From positions 39,880-103,879 of the forward strand of contig CAUBIC010000008.1 of the NCBI GenBank assembly GCA_958435945.1: a stretch of 64,000 nt of DNA, in the 5' to 3' direction. The translations under genes were made by a program, and so were the position numbers. The notes under the pieces were generated by a model. That model saw nothing but the letters and a program-made list of their open reading frames with translations. It did not search any database and had not been told where the DNA came from. This DNA comes from an uncultured Collinsella sp. GTDB taxonomy: Bacteria; Actinomycetota; Coriobacteriia; Coriobacteriales; Coriobacteriaceae. Position 1 is the stretch's first letter, and every line of letters starts with the position of its first letter. Shown here piece by piece: positions 17,357 through 26,025 of the stretch.

Positions 17357-17577
17357 TCAATGGGGACGTTCTTTGGGAGGGCAGTTTGCGTGGCGGTTAT
17401 GTGGCCCACGGTGAGACCTACGTCGGCGATATGGTGGTTCGTCTGACCAAAGTAGAGGCGTAAAACAGAGAGATAATCGGCTCCGGGCGCGATTTGCCGC
17501 ATGACCATCATAAGGGGGCAGCTCCTGTGGTGGTCGCGTCGATGCGCATCCGGGACCATGGCGCGTGAGGGGCGAAT

Positions 17578-18489
17578 ATGCAGGAGTTCTTTGGAATCGA
17601 TGTGGGCGGTACGGCCGTTAAATGGGCTGTGCTGGGCGAGGATTTTTCCATCCGCGAGCGCGGGAGCCTGCCGACGGGCTTTACCACGGCTGAGGAGACG
17701 GTTTCGGCGTTGATTGGGCTCGTCGAGCCGTACCGTGAGCGCGTGAGCGCTGTAGGCGTGAGCGCACCTGGCGGTATCTACGAGGGAGACGTCACGGGAA
17801 CGATCCATCGCGGCGGTGCGCTCACGTTTATGGACGGCTGCCCGCTGGGAAAGCTCATGCGCGAGGCGCTGGGGGTGCCGGTTGGCGTCAATAACGACGG
17901 TAAGTGCTGCGCACTCGGTGAGTATGCGGCTGGCGCTCTGCGCGGGACGCGTTTTGGCGTGGTGCTCGCTATTGGCACGGGCATCGGCGGCGGTATCGTC
18001 ATCGACGGCAAGGTCCTGCGCGGCGCGCACTGCTTTGCAGGCGAGTTCAGCTTCTTGCGCAACGATGTCACGACTGCCGCGGGCATGGAAAACTCCTTTG
18101 CGGGTTCGGGCGGTTGGCGCGCGCTCCGCGATGCCGTCGTTGCCGAGAAGGGCCTGCCTGCGGATTCTCCGGTGGACGGCCGCCGCGTCTTTGAGTGGAT
18201 CGCGGATGGCGACATGGCGGCGCAGCGCGCGCTCGACCGCTACGCTCGCTCATTTGACGGACAGCTCATCAACCTGCAGGCCGTGCTCGACCCCGAGGTT
18301 TTTATGATCGCAGGCGGTATCTCGTGCCATCCCGAGCTCGTCGATGCCCTGCGTGCGCAGATGCCGCTGGCCCTCGCGGGTTACGAAGGGACCCTTGCCG
18401 GCATTCCTGTGCCGCAGATAAAGGTGGCCGAGCTCGGCAACGACGCCAACCTTTACGGTGCTGTCCAGGAAGCCATGCGCCTGGTGTAG
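17578..18489 (+). CDS. ROK-family sugar kinase
   Basis: This 303-residue protein has the ATP-binding start FFGIDVGGTAVKWAVL and the catalytic region VNNDGKCCALGEYAAGALRG. The loop IGTGIGGGIVIDGKVLRGAHCFAGEFS is typical of ROK kinases (positions about 125-165). The classical zinc-binding CxCGxxGC motif is replaced by AGMENSFAGSGG, as in the glucomannokinase/beta-glucoside-kinase branch. It probably phosphorylates glucose or a related sugar released by the hydrolases nearby. GAGGGG precedes the ATG. There is a long gap to the preceding gene, so it likely has its own promoter. Confidence 0.88.
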   Translation: MQEFFGIDVGGTAVKWAVLGEDFSIRERGSLPTGFTTAEETVSALIGLVEPYRERVSAVGVSAPGGIYEGDVTGTIHRGGALTFMDGCPLGKLMREALGVPVGVNNDGKCCALGEYAAGALRGTRFGVVLAIGTGIGGGIVIDGKVLRGAHCFAGEFSFLRNDVTTAAGMENSFAGSGGWRALRDAVVAEKGLPADSPVDGRRVFEWIADGDMAAQRALDRYARSFDGQLINLQAVLDPEVFMIAGGISCHPELVDALRAQMPLALAGYEGTLAGIPVPQIKVAELGNDANLYGAVQEAMRLV

Positions 18490-18532
18490 CGCGAGCCAAA
18501 CGAGGCTGTCGAAAAAGATAAAGGCCGGCGTG

Positions 18533-18577
18533 AACCGCCCCCATTTCCTTAGCACAGGAAATGGGGGCGGTTTAATT
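18533..18577 (+). terminator. Terminator between ROK kinase and mgtA
   Basis: Perfect 16-base arms (AACCGCCCCCATTTCC and complement) around TTAGCACA are followed by TTAATTT on the plus strand. Confidence 0.85.
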
Positions 18578-18628
18578 TGAGGCGGGACTTTTTGACCGCC
18601 TGATGGGTCGCGCGCCACGATTCGGGTG

Positions 18629-21397
18629 TCACAGCAGTTCGCCGTGGCGGGCAATGTAGCGGCGCTTTGCCAGCTGGGTGAGCGCGATATAGGCGGTAAC
18701 GATGCCAATGAGCAGCCCAAAAAAGCTCGTGGGCAGCGTCATGAGGCCGAGCGCATCGGCGATGGGGCTTGCCGGCAGCCAGGTGACAAGCGCCAGGCCT
18801 AGCACGGTGAGAGCGCACAGTGCCGGCGCGGCGTGGTCACGTGGGCTCGGCAGGCGCGGGGAGCGCAGCATGTGGATCACGAGCGTCTGCGACCACATGG
18901 ACTCGATAAACCAACCACTCTGGAAGAGCGCGGCAAAGGTCGCCATACCCGCGACGTTGCCCGTCCCGGAGAGCTCGGACCAGCTTGCGCCCACGGTGGC
19001 GGGGCACACCACAAAGAAGAGTGCGGCGAAGGTCACGATGTCAAACAGCGAGCTCACGGGGCCCAGCTCGAGCATAAAGCCCTTGATGGACGCGGCGTCC
19101 CAGGAGCGCGGACGGGCGGTCCAGACGTCATCGACGGTGTCCCACGGTAGCGTGATGCACACGATCTCGTAGACGAGCGACAGCAGCACCAGCTGTAGGG
19201 CACTCATGGGCAAAAACGGCAAGAACAGGCTCGCGACGGTCACGGACAGCACGTTGCCAAAGTTGGAGCTCACTGTGGTCTTGAGGTACTTGAGCAGGTT
19301 GCCGTAGGTGCGGCGGCCTTCGATGATTCCGCGTTCGAGCACGCCCAGGTCCTTCTGAAGCAAGATGATATCGGCGGATTCCTTGGCAATGTCGACGGCC
19401 GAATCGACTGAGATGCCGCAATCGCTCGCACGCATGGCGGCGGCGTCGTTGATGCCGTCGCCCATAAAGCCCACGGTGTGGCCGAGTAGCTCGCGCATGA
19501 CGCGCACCAGGCGCGCCTTCTGCAGCGGCGAGAGCTTGGCGAAGAGATGGGTTTTCTCGGCACGCTCGGCAAGCTCTGCGTCGTCGAGCGCATCGATCTC
19601 GGAGCCGAGCAAAACGTTGCTCGCGTCGATACCAATCTGCTCGCAGACGGTGGCGGCGACGCGGTCGTTATCGCCGGTCAGGACCTTGACCGCTACGCCC
19701 TTGGCCTCGAGGGTGGCGACGGCGCCTGCGGCACTTGCTTTGGGCGGATCGAGGAAGGCCAAAAAGCCCATCAGCACCATGTCGCACTCGTCGGCGATGC
19801 CAAACTCGCCCACGCAGCGCGGATCGGTCTTCTGCGCCACGGCAATCACGCGCAGGCCCTCGGCGTTAAGTCCGTCGACCTGCTTGCGAATCTGGGCGAG
19901 CTTCTCGTCGGTGAGCGGTTGAGCGATGCCATCGACCTCGACAAAGGAGCAGATCTCGAGCATTTCCTCGGCAGCTCCCTTGGTAACCATCTGGGTTTTG
20001 CCTTGGGAGTCGGCGACAACTACGCTCAGGCGACGGCGCGAGAAATCGAAGGGAACCTCGTCGACCTTGGTATAGCGGTCGCGCAGGCTCTGGCCCAGCA
20101 TGGAATTGGGTGCGACGGTCGAGGGCGTCACATCGGCGCGGTCGATAACGGCCAGGTCGATAAGGTTTTTGAGGCCGGTCTGGAAGAAGCTGTTTAAAAA
20201 CGCATGGCGCAGCACGCGCGTGTCCTCGTTGCCGTCGGCGTTGAGGTAGCGCTCGAGCACGATGCAGTCTTCGGTGAGGGTGCCGGTCTTGTCGCAGCAC
20301 AGGACATCCATCGCGCCGAGGTTTTGAATCGCCGGCAGCTCCTTGACGATAACCTGGCGACGGGCGAGGTCCTTGGCGCCCTGCGACAGGCTCGTGGTCA
20401 CGATGACGGGAAGCATCTGCGGCGTGATGCCCACGGCCACACTTGTGGCGAACAGCAGCGCGTCGATGACGTTGCCCTTGGTGGCGGCGTTGATGGCAAA
20501 GACGGCCGGCGCCATAACGAGCATGAGGCGTACGAGCAGCATGGAGACGCTCGAGACACCGCAGTCAAACGCGCTCTTCTCGCCGCGCCCGTTGAGCATC
20601 TTGGCGATGCCACCCAGGTAGGTGTCCGAACCGGTGGCAACGACAAGCGCCACGGCGGTGCCGTTTTGCACGGAGGTGCCGGTAAAGACGATGTTCTTGC
20701 AGACAGAGAGTGGCAGTGCGGAGCCGTCGGCGCCCTCGACGACGGTGATGGCAGCGGTCTTCTCGACGGCTTCGCTCTCGCCGGTGAGTGCGGACTCGAT
20801 CACAAACAGGTCGCGCGCGGTGATGATGCGGGCATCTGCCGGCACCATATCGCCGGCAGAGAGACGGATCACATCGCCGGGGACGAGCTCGTCGAAGAGG
20901 ATCTCGATGCGCTCGCCGTCGCGCAGGACGGTGCAAGTGTTGGAGACCAGGTCCTTGAGGGCCTCTGCCGCATTGCCGCTGCGGGCTTCCTGGATAAACT
21001 TCATACCGCCCGATACCAGCAGCATGATGCCGATGACGATGACCGTGGAGGGGTCGCGCTGCGGCTCGGGCACGGCGAGCACGTCGATGTAGAGCGAGAC
21101 CAGCGCGAGCGCGGCGAGGATGCCGGCGAAGGGATCGATGAAGGCGTCGGCGATGCGGCGGGCGAGCGTCTTGGTCGGCGCCTCGATGGTGTTGGGGCCG
21201 GCGGCATCCAGACGCTCGGCGGCGTGCTCAGCGGTGAGACCGTTTGCCGTGGCGTCAAGCAGTACGAGGGCGTCCTCGGCACTATGGGTGGCGGCGAATA
21301 TGGTGTTCTTGGACAGGCCGGTATGAGCGGCGGGGCGCGCCGTGCGGCGGCGCTTGGAGATGGCTTCGAGTACCGTAACGGTTTTGAGCATCAGCAT
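18629..21397 (-). CDS. mgtA: Mg2+-importing P-type ATPase
   Basis: This 922-residue membrane pump has all P-type landmarks: ALTGESEAV in the actuator domain, the phosphorylated aspartate in CCDKTGTLT (about residue 369), KGAAEEML in the nucleotide domain, and GDGINDAAAMRASDCGISV in the hinge. The sequence DCGVSSVSMLLVRLM and the C-terminal helices match the MgtA/MgtB branch. GGAGG lies five to six bases before the ATG. The gene is divergent from pyrE. In other bacteria mgtA is switched on by low Mg2+ through leader RNA; here a short ORF with a good ribosome site precedes it (21537-21608). Confidence 0.93.
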   Translation of the reverse strand: MLMLKTVTVLEAISKRRRTARPAAHTGLSKNTIFAATHSAEDALVLLDATANGLTAEHAAERLDAAGPNTIEAPTKTLARRIADAFIDPFAGILAALALVSLYIDVLAVPEPQRDPSTVIVIGIMLLVSGGMKFIQEARSGNAAEALKDLVSNTCTVLRDGERIEILFDELVPGDVIRLSAGDMVPADARIITARDLFVIESALTGESEAVEKTAAITVVEGADGSALPLSVCKNIVFTGTSVQNGTAVALVVATGSDTYLGGIAKMLNGRGEKSAFDCGVSSVSMLLVRLMLVMAPAVFAINAATKGNVIDALLFATSVAVGITPQMLPVIVTTSLSQGAKDLARRQVIVKELPAIQNLGAMDVLCCDKTGTLTEDCIVLERYLNADGNEDTRVLRHAFLNSFFQTGLKNLIDLAVIDRADVTPSTVAPNSMLGQSLRDRYTKVDEVPFDFSRRRLSVVVADSQGKTQMVTKGAAEEMLEICSFVEVDGIAQPLTDEKLAQIRKQVDGLNAEGLRVIAVAQKTDPRCVGEFGIADECDMVLMGFLAFLDPPKASAAGAVATLEAKGVAVKVLTGDNDRVAATVCEQIGIDASNVLLGSEIDALDDAELAERAEKTHLFAKLSPLQKARLVRVMRELLGHTVGFMGDGINDAAAMRASDCGISVDSAVDIAKESADIILLQKDLGVLERGIIEGRRTYGNLLKYLKTTVSSNFGNVLSVTVASLFLPFLPMSALQLVLLSLVYEIVCITLPWDTVDDVWTARPRSWDAASIKGFMLELGPVSSLFDIVTFAALFFVVCPATVGASWSELSGTGNVAGMATFAALFQSGWFIESMWSQTLVIHMLRSPRLPSPRDHAAPALCALTVLGLALVTWLPASPIADALGLMTLPTSFFGLLIGIVTAYIALTQLAKRRYIARHGELL

Positions 21398-21482
21398 AGG
21401 GTCCTCCTTGTTGAAGGGAGTTAGCGTACGTGTCGTATTTGCTTTAAAAAACCTAGATGTCGCTCACGTCAAGCTCTTGAGC

Positions 21483-21510
21483 CCACAAAGGGTGCAGCGC
21501 GCCTTTGTGG
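21483..21510. repeat. Degenerate CCACAAAGG hairpin
   Basis: CCACAAAGG and CCTTTGTGG flank a changed loop. It is a decayed relative of the hairpins at 192 and 48412, within the mgtA leader region. Confidence 0.6.
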
Positions 21511-21536
21511 TGGTTTTGGCGATCTGCCGGTGGCGT

Positions 21537-21608
21537 TTATGCGTATGCGGAATCCTCACGGCGTGCCGAGGGCGACATGCAGGTTTTTCGACTAGGACTG
21601 CCTTCCAT
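21537..21608 (-). CDS. Possible 23-residue leader peptide upstream of mgtA
   Basis: AGGAGG lies six bases before an ATG that opens the frame MEGSPSRKTCMSPSARREDS plus AYA and stop. It ends about 140 bases before the mgtA start, with a CCACAAAGG hairpin in between. Enterobacterial mgtA and mgtC operons have short leader peptides that sense translation speed. The resemblance here is only positional, and chance occurrence is quite possible. Confidence 0.3.
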   Translation of the reverse strand: MEGSPSRKTCMSPSARREDSAYA

Positions 21609-21834
21609 GGCACACCTCCTAAAGGCCGAGCGCAGCGCGCTTTGGGCATCTCGTACCCCTTTTTAATCCGCCCGTATTCTTGATGAGGGGGTTTGCGATG
21701 TCAACCCCATTGTTCGGAAAACCATTGCCCCCGACAAAGCCTTTACAGAATGCCGTGGCTCCAAAGCGCGCCCGCATCGATGCTTCGCCTGCGCTAAACT
21801 GGAAGGTACGTACGCGATTACGAGAGGAGCCCGC

Positions 21835-22515
21835 ATGGAGGCTTACAAGCAAGAGTTCATCAAGTTTATGGTTGAGTCCGACGTTCTTAAGTTCGGCAGC
21901 TTTACGCTCAAGAGCGGCCGTCAGTCCCCGTTCTTTATGAACGCCGGCGCTTACGTGACGGGCTATCAGCTCAAGAAGCTGGGCGAGTATTACGCCCAGG
22001 CCATCCACGATAACTTTGGCGACGACTTTGATGTGCTGTTTGGGCCGGCCTACAAGGGCATTCCCCTGGCCGTCGTGACCGCGATTGCCTACCACGAGCT
22101 GTACGGCAAGGAGGTCAAGTACTGCTGCGACCGCAAGGAGGCCAAAGACCACGGCGCCGACAAGGGCAACCTGCTGGGCTATGAGCCCCAGGACGGCGAC
22201 CGCGTGGTCATGGTCGAGGATGTCACCACCAGCGGCAAGTCCATCGACGAGACCTATCCCAAGGTTAAGGCTGCTGCCGACGTCGAAATCAAGGGCCTGA
22301 TCGTGTCCCTCAACCGCATGGAGGTCGGCAAGGGCGGCGTGACCACCGCGCAGAAGGAGATCGAGGCCAAGTACGGTTTTCCCGTCGCGAGCATCGTTTC
22401 CATGGCCGAGGTCGTCGAGACTCTCTACAACCACGAGATCGACGGCAAGGTCGTCATCGACGACGAGCTCAAGGCCGCCATCGACGCTTACTACGAGCAG
22501 TACGGAGCACGTTAG
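21835..22515 (+). CDS. pyrE: Orotate phosphoribosyltransferase
   Basis: This 226-residue cytoplasmic enzyme of UMP synthesis joins orotate to PRPP. The PRPP-binding motif VVMVEDVTTSGKSI is present near residue 120, with FGPAYKGIPLAV and KFGSFTLKSGRQSPFF as further family marks. GAGAGGAG precedes the ATG. A structured repeat begins at the last base of its stop codon, so that element is probably in its 3' transcript end. It is divergent from mgtA, and no other pyrimidine gene is nearby. Confidence 0.96.
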   Translation: MEAYKQEFIKFMVESDVLKFGSFTLKSGRQSPFFMNAGAYVTGYQLKKLGEYYAQAIHDNFGDDFDVLFGPAYKGIPLAVVTAIAYHELYGKEVKYCCDRKEAKDHGADKGNLLGYEPQDGDRVVMVEDVTTSGKSIDETYPKVKAAADVEIKGLIVSLNRMEVGKGGVTTAQKEIEAKYGFPVASIVSMAEVVETLYNHEIDGKVVIDDELKAAIDAYYEQYGAR

Positions 22516-22664
22516 TTACGGCGTTTTACCAAACGCCGTAACCGGCCGACGCTGCGCGCCGCCCAGGGCGACAATTTGTCATTCAAAAGGCGAGGCATGA
22601 CCAGAAGGTCTATGCCTCGCCTTTTTCATGCCAACTTGTTCGCCCTGGACGTCGCTCGCTGTCC
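22515..22664 (+). repeat. Structured element, copy 1 (GACGCTG family)
   Basis: Hairpin 1 (22515-22542) is GTTACGGCGTTT-TACC-AAACGCCGTAAC. It is followed by GACGCTG (22548) and a long stem-loop: CCAGGGCGA pairs with TCGCCCTGG, then short stems interrupted by a small internal loop, and the tip GACC-AGAA-GGTC. It ends with CGCTGTCC. It begins on the pyrE stop codon. Four other copies have different stem bases but the same pairing and the same unpaired motifs. Confidence 0.85.
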
Positions 22665-22700
22665 GTCCTCTTCTTGCGGCGTTGCCTTGCTCCGGATGGG

Positions 22701-22770
22701 TAGTCATTGGGGGCGTTCTTAAATGACTAGTCGTGAATGAGCGTGGATAAGCGTCCAAAAATCCACGCTC
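22701..22770. repeat. GGGGGCG palindrome and adjacent hairpin
   Basis: TAGTCATT/AAATGACTA flank GGGGGCGTTCTT (22701-22730). A second stem GAGCGTGGAT/ATCCACGCTC (22739-22770) lies just after the RpiR stop and may end that transcript. The 80 bases 22655-22733 are nearly identical to 44612-44699. Confidence 0.7.
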
Positions 22771-22774
22771 GTCG

Positions 22775-23629
22775 CTACTTGAGTCCCGGGAGGCGGGTGT
22801 AGGGAAACGAGCGCTCCAGGAATTCGGAGCAGTGGGCATAGTCTTTGGCGAAGTAGCTGCTGTAGAGCGAATCGAGTACGTATTGCACGGCGATGTGGCT
22901 CGCGAACTGCGTGATGCGATGCGTCATGCTCTCGTGGTCGCTTACCGTAAGGTAGGCGGCAAAGCCGGGGTGAATGCGAGCGCAATAAGGCGTGCCGATG
23001 ACGATGACCGGGGCATGCCGACTGCTGAGGATCGGCAAGATGTCCTTGAGGTTGGGGGCAAGGCCGCTGTAGGAGATGACGATTGCCGTATGGTCGGGAC
23101 CCGAGGCGAGAGCCGTTCGCACCTGGGCCTCGACACCGTTGTGGCACGTCGCGCTTTTACCGGCGGAGAGCAGGCGATCGCGGAACATTCCCGCTGGATA
23201 GAGGTTGTGCGAGCCCGTGTAGATGTCGACCTGTCGGGCGTTCGCGATGAGCTTGGCGGCGTGGTCAAGCTGCGTGGGGTCGAGTAGCTCCTGCGTTTCG
23301 GCCAGCGTGGTCTGGTAGAGCCCCTCCATGCGCTCCATAACCTGCGCGGGAGTGGAGGTGGCATCGAAGGGAAAGTTGATGTCCACGTCGCGCCGGTTTC
23401 CCGCCTCGGATGCCAGGCGGATGAGCTCGACCTTGAGGTCCTTAAAGCCCTCGAGGCCGAGCTTTTTGCAAAAACGGTGCACGCTCGCAACGGAAACGTT
23501 GGTGCGCGCGGCAAACTCCTTAATAGAAAGCCCGCGGATGTCCTCGCCGATGGCAAGGGCTGCAATGCCGAGTTGTTGCTCGGTAGGGGTGAGGCCCTGC
23601 GCCTCGGTGATCTTGCGTTTGATATCCAT
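22775..23629 (-). CDS. RpiR/MurR-family regulator
   Basis: This 284-residue protein has an N-terminal helix-turn-helix (LSIKEFAARTNVSVASVHRF, about residues 33-52) and a C-terminal SIS sugar-phosphate-binding domain (VDIYTGSHNLYPAGMFRDRL and AIVISYSG). Members usually respond to phosphorylated sugars. It is transcribed away from the GH1 gene at 23832, so it probably controls that gene. GGGAG lies five bases before ATG 23629, and the longer TTG start lacks a site. The repeated GTATC/GATAC boxes upstream of both GH1 genes are candidate operators. The effector is likely a 6-phospho-glycoside. Confidence 0.88.
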   Translation of the reverse strand: MDIKRKITEAQGLTPTEQQLGIAALAIGEDIRGLSIKEFAARTNVSVASVHRFCKKLGLEGFKDLKVELIRLASEAGNRRDVDINFPFDATSTPAQVMERMEGLYQTTLAETQELLDPTQLDHAAKLIANARQVDIYTGSHNLYPAGMFRDRLLSAGKSATCHNGVEAQVRTALASGPDHTAIVISYSGLAPNLKDILPILSSRHAPVIVIGTPYCARIHPGFAAYLTVSDHESMTHRITQFASHIAVQYVLDSLYSSYFAKDYAHCSEFLERSFPYTRLPGLK

Positions 23630-23650
23630 GCGAACTCCCACACTCGCCAA

Positions 23651-23695
23651 ACCTGCCAAAAAGGGACAGGCTTATTTTGGCACGTTTTGGTAGGT
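23651..23695. repeat. GGGACAGG palindrome between RpiR and GH1 gene B
   Basis: ACCTGCCAAAA and TTTTGGTAGGT flank AGGGACAGGCTTATTTTGGCACG. A longer relative is at 32904. Its right end touches the first conserved box of the GH1 upstream element. Confidence 0.7.
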
Positions 23696-23797
23696 ATCAG
23701 GAAGTGTCAGGGGCGGGGCGGCGGCGGTCCGTGGGCGCGAAAAGAAGTGTCGGGTTTGGCGCGCCCGCTTCTGCCCGTCCCGTGCGCAGGCGATACT
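23693..23797 (+). promoter_or_regulatory. Conserved upstream element of GH1 genes, copy B
   Basis: The boxes GGTATCA (23693), AAGTGTCAG (23702), GCGCGAAAAGAAGTGTCGG (23735-23753) and GATACT (23792) are spaced exactly as in copy A (243-347). AGTGTCG can pair with CGATACT through one G-U pair, whereas copy A uses AGTATC/GATACT. Confidence 0.55.
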
Positions 23798-23831
23798 CAG
23801 CTTACCGACCCGCGATGCAAAGGAGATGCTC

Positions 23832-25280
23832 ATGGCAAACATCAAGTTCCCCGAGGGCTTCTATTGGGGTGGCGCCACTGCCGCCAACCAGTTTGAGGGC
23901 GCTTGGAACGTGGACGGCCGCGGTCCTTCCGTCGACGATCATTTCTTGGGTGGCAGCTACAAGGAGCCGCGTCAGATCACGATCGACATCAACCCCAACC
24001 GCTTCTATCCCAATCATGACGGTATCGATTTCTATCATCACTACGAGGAGGACATCGCGCTGTTCGCCGAGATGGGCTTTACCATGTTTCGCATGTCCAT
24101 CTCCTGGAGCCGCATCTTCCCCAACGGTGACGACGCTGAGCCCAACGAGGCCGGCCTCGCCTTCTACGACCGCGTTTTCGACTGCCTGCGTGCCCACAAT
24201 ATCGAGCCGCTCGTGACCCTCTCGCACTACGAGATGCCCTATCACCTGGTCGAGAAATACAACGGATGGGCGAGCCGCGAGCTCATCGGCTTCTTTGAGA
24301 AGTACTGCCAGACCGTCTTCGACCGCTATCAGGACAAGGTCAAGTTCTGGCTCACCTTCAACGAGATCAACTGCGGTACTCAGGACATGGGCAACCTCTT
24401 TGAGACCAGCATGATTCAGGGCTTTGAGGGTCCGGCGTCGGCGGTCCACACCACGCCGCAGGCTCGTATGCAGGCGCTGCATCACCAGTTTGTCGCCAGC
24501 GGCCGCGTCGTGCGCTATGCCCACGAGCACTACCCGCAGTTTAAGATGGGCAACATGGACTGCTTCATCCTTTCCTATGCCGCCACGTGCGATCCGGCCG
24601 ACGTGTTCGCCACGCAGCAGGAGATGAATACCATGAACTGGTACTGCTCCGACGTGCAGGTGCGCGGCAAGTACCCGTTCTATGCCAAGCGCTTCTGGGC
24701 CGAGAACGATGTTGAGCTCGTGATGGAGGACGGCGACCTGCAGGATATCGCCGACGGCAAGGTTGATTTCTACACCTTTAGCTACTACATGTCCGGCACC
24801 GTGGGCACCCACAAGGACCACGAGATGACCGAGGGCAACATGACCTTTGGCGGCAAGAACCCCTATCTGGAGTCCACCGACTGGGGCTGGCAGATCGATC
24901 CGCTGGGCCTGCGCATCGCCCTCAACGAGATTTACGCCCGCTACGAGATTCCACTGATGGTGGTCGAGAACGGCATGGGCGCCTACGACGAGGTCGAGGA
25001 GGACGGCTCAATCCACGACCCGTATCGCATCGCCTACTTGCAGAGCCACATCAAGGCCATGGGCGAGGCCATTGCCGATGGCGTTGACCTGATTGCCTAC
25101 ACCTGGTGGGGTCCCATCGACCTGGTTTCCGCCGGCACTGGCGAGATGCGCAAGCGCTACGGCTTCATCCACGTCGATAAGTACGACGACGGCACCGGTA
25201 CCTATGAGCGCCGCCGCAAGGACAGCTTCTTCGCATACCAGAAGATCATCAAGTCCAACGGCACCGAGGGCTTGGATTAA
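23832..25280 (+). CDS. 6-phospho-beta-glucosidase, GH1 (copy B)
   Basis: This 482-residue GH1 enzyme closely resembles the one at 383. Acid/base E178 lies in TFNEIN, nucleophile E379 in VVENGMGA, and the C-terminal block WGPIDLVSAGTGEMRKRYGF is shared. It hydrolyses phosphorylated beta-glucosides delivered by the PTS. ATG 23832 is preferred because AAAGGAG lies six bases upstream; ATG 23826 directly abuts it. The divergent RpiR regulator and downstream EIIA make this a catabolic locus. The two copies may have different aglycone preferences, which the sequence alone does not show. Confidence 0.94.
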   Translation: MANIKFPEGFYWGGATAANQFEGAWNVDGRGPSVDDHFLGGSYKEPRQITIDINPNRFYPNHDGIDFYHHYEEDIALFAEMGFTMFRMSISWSRIFPNGDDAEPNEAGLAFYDRVFDCLRAHNIEPLVTLSHYEMPYHLVEKYNGWASRELIGFFEKYCQTVFDRYQDKVKFWLTFNEINCGTQDMGNLFETSMIQGFEGPASAVHTTPQARMQALHHQFVASGRVVRYAHEHYPQFKMGNMDCFILSYAATCDPADVFATQQEMNTMNWYCSDVQVRGKYPFYAKRFWAENDVELVMEDGDLQDIADGKVDFYTFSYYMSGTVGTHKDHEMTEGNMTFGGKNPYLESTDWGWQIDPLGLRIALNEIYARYEIPLMVVENGMGAYDEVEEDGSIHDPYRIAYLQSHIKAMGEAIADGVDLIAYTWWGPIDLVSAGTGEMRKRYGFIHVDKYDDGTGTYERRRKDSFFAYQKIIKSNGTEGLD

Positions 25281-25352
25281 TCGACAATATGAGTGCCACT
25301 GGGAAAAGGTTTTGGGAAGGGCTTGGAAGGGCTTGCGATTCGAACCCTCGCC

Positions 25353-25381
25353 TTAGTATTTTGGTCATTTGGCACTATAAT
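25353..25381 (+). promoter_or_regulatory. Promoter of the EIIA gene
   Basis: A perfect -10 TATAAT (25376) lies 17 bases after a weak -35 TTAGTA (25353), 50 bases upstream of the ATG. EIIA can therefore be expressed apart from the GH1 gene. Confidence 0.55.
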
Positions 25382-25430
25382 CACCATAGGCATGCGCATA
25401 ACGTTGCGCTTAATCAAGAGGAGAAAACAT

Positions 25431-25967
25431 ATGGGTCTGTTTGACATGTTTAAGAAGAAGGCTGAGCCCGCGGCAGCTGCTGCTCCGGCCTCTATCTCTG
25501 CTTCTGCTGGCGCCGACGTGCTGTGCTCGCCTGTCACGGGCAAGGTCATCAAGATGGCCGACGTGCCCGATCCCGTCTTTGGTGGCGAGGTTCTGGGCAA
25601 GGGCTGCGCTGTATGGCCCGAGGACGACCTGGTCTACGCTCCCTGCGACGGCAAGGTGACCGTCACCATGGGTCACGCCGTGGGCCTGCAGTCCGATAGC
25701 GGCATCGAGGTTCTGGTACACGTTGGCGTCGATACCGTCAACATGAACGGTGACGGCTTCGAGGGCTTCGTCAAGGCCGACGACGTCGTGAAGGCTGGCC
25801 AGCCCTTGCTCAAGATCGACCGCGCCAAGATCGCTGCCGCCGGTTACAAGGACTGCGTCGTCGTGGCCGTGTCCAACACCGCCGAGTTCGCCGACGTCGA
25901 GCTCGCCGTCGAGGCCGAGTCTGCCGTCGCCGCCGGTGACGCCATCGTCAAGGTCGTCCGCAAGTAG
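25431..25967 (+). CDS. crr: Stand-alone PTS EIIA (glucose family)
   Basis: This 178-residue soluble phosphocarrier has a flexible Ala-rich N-terminus followed by a full EIIA-Glc domain. The active pair is H82 (TMGHAVGL) and H97 (LVHVGVDTVNMNG), 15 residues apart as in E. coli EIIA-Glc, with H97 expected to carry the phosphate. It accepts phosphate from HPr and passes it to EIIB domains. AGAGGAG precedes the ATG. It lies 150 bases after the GH1 gene and has its own promoter and terminator. It is the likely partner for the EIIBC at 14273, which lacks EIIA. Confidence 0.9.
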   Translation: MGLFDMFKKKAEPAAAAAPASISASAGADVLCSPVTGKVIKMADVPDPVFGGEVLGKGCAVWPEDDLVYAPCDGKVTVTMGHAVGLQSDSGIEVLVHVGVDTVNMNGDGFEGFVKADDVVKAGQPLLKIDRAKIAAAGYKDCVVVAVSNTAEFADVELAVEAESAVAAGDAIVKVVRK

Positions 25968-25991
25968 TCTGCGGCAACATAAGGATGTGCA

Positions 25992-26025
25992 AGGGTGGTC
26001 GGGTTATCCGGCCACCCTTTTTTAA
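25992..26025 (+). terminator. Terminator of the EIIA gene
   Basis: The GGGTGGTCGG/CCGGCCACCC stem is followed by TTTTTTAAT. Confidence 0.92.

Noticed and set aside
21400..21680. M-box magnesium riboswitch upstream of mgtA
   Set aside because: I could not find the conserved M-box core sequences on the minus strand; only a short frame and a degenerate repeat hairpin are visible.
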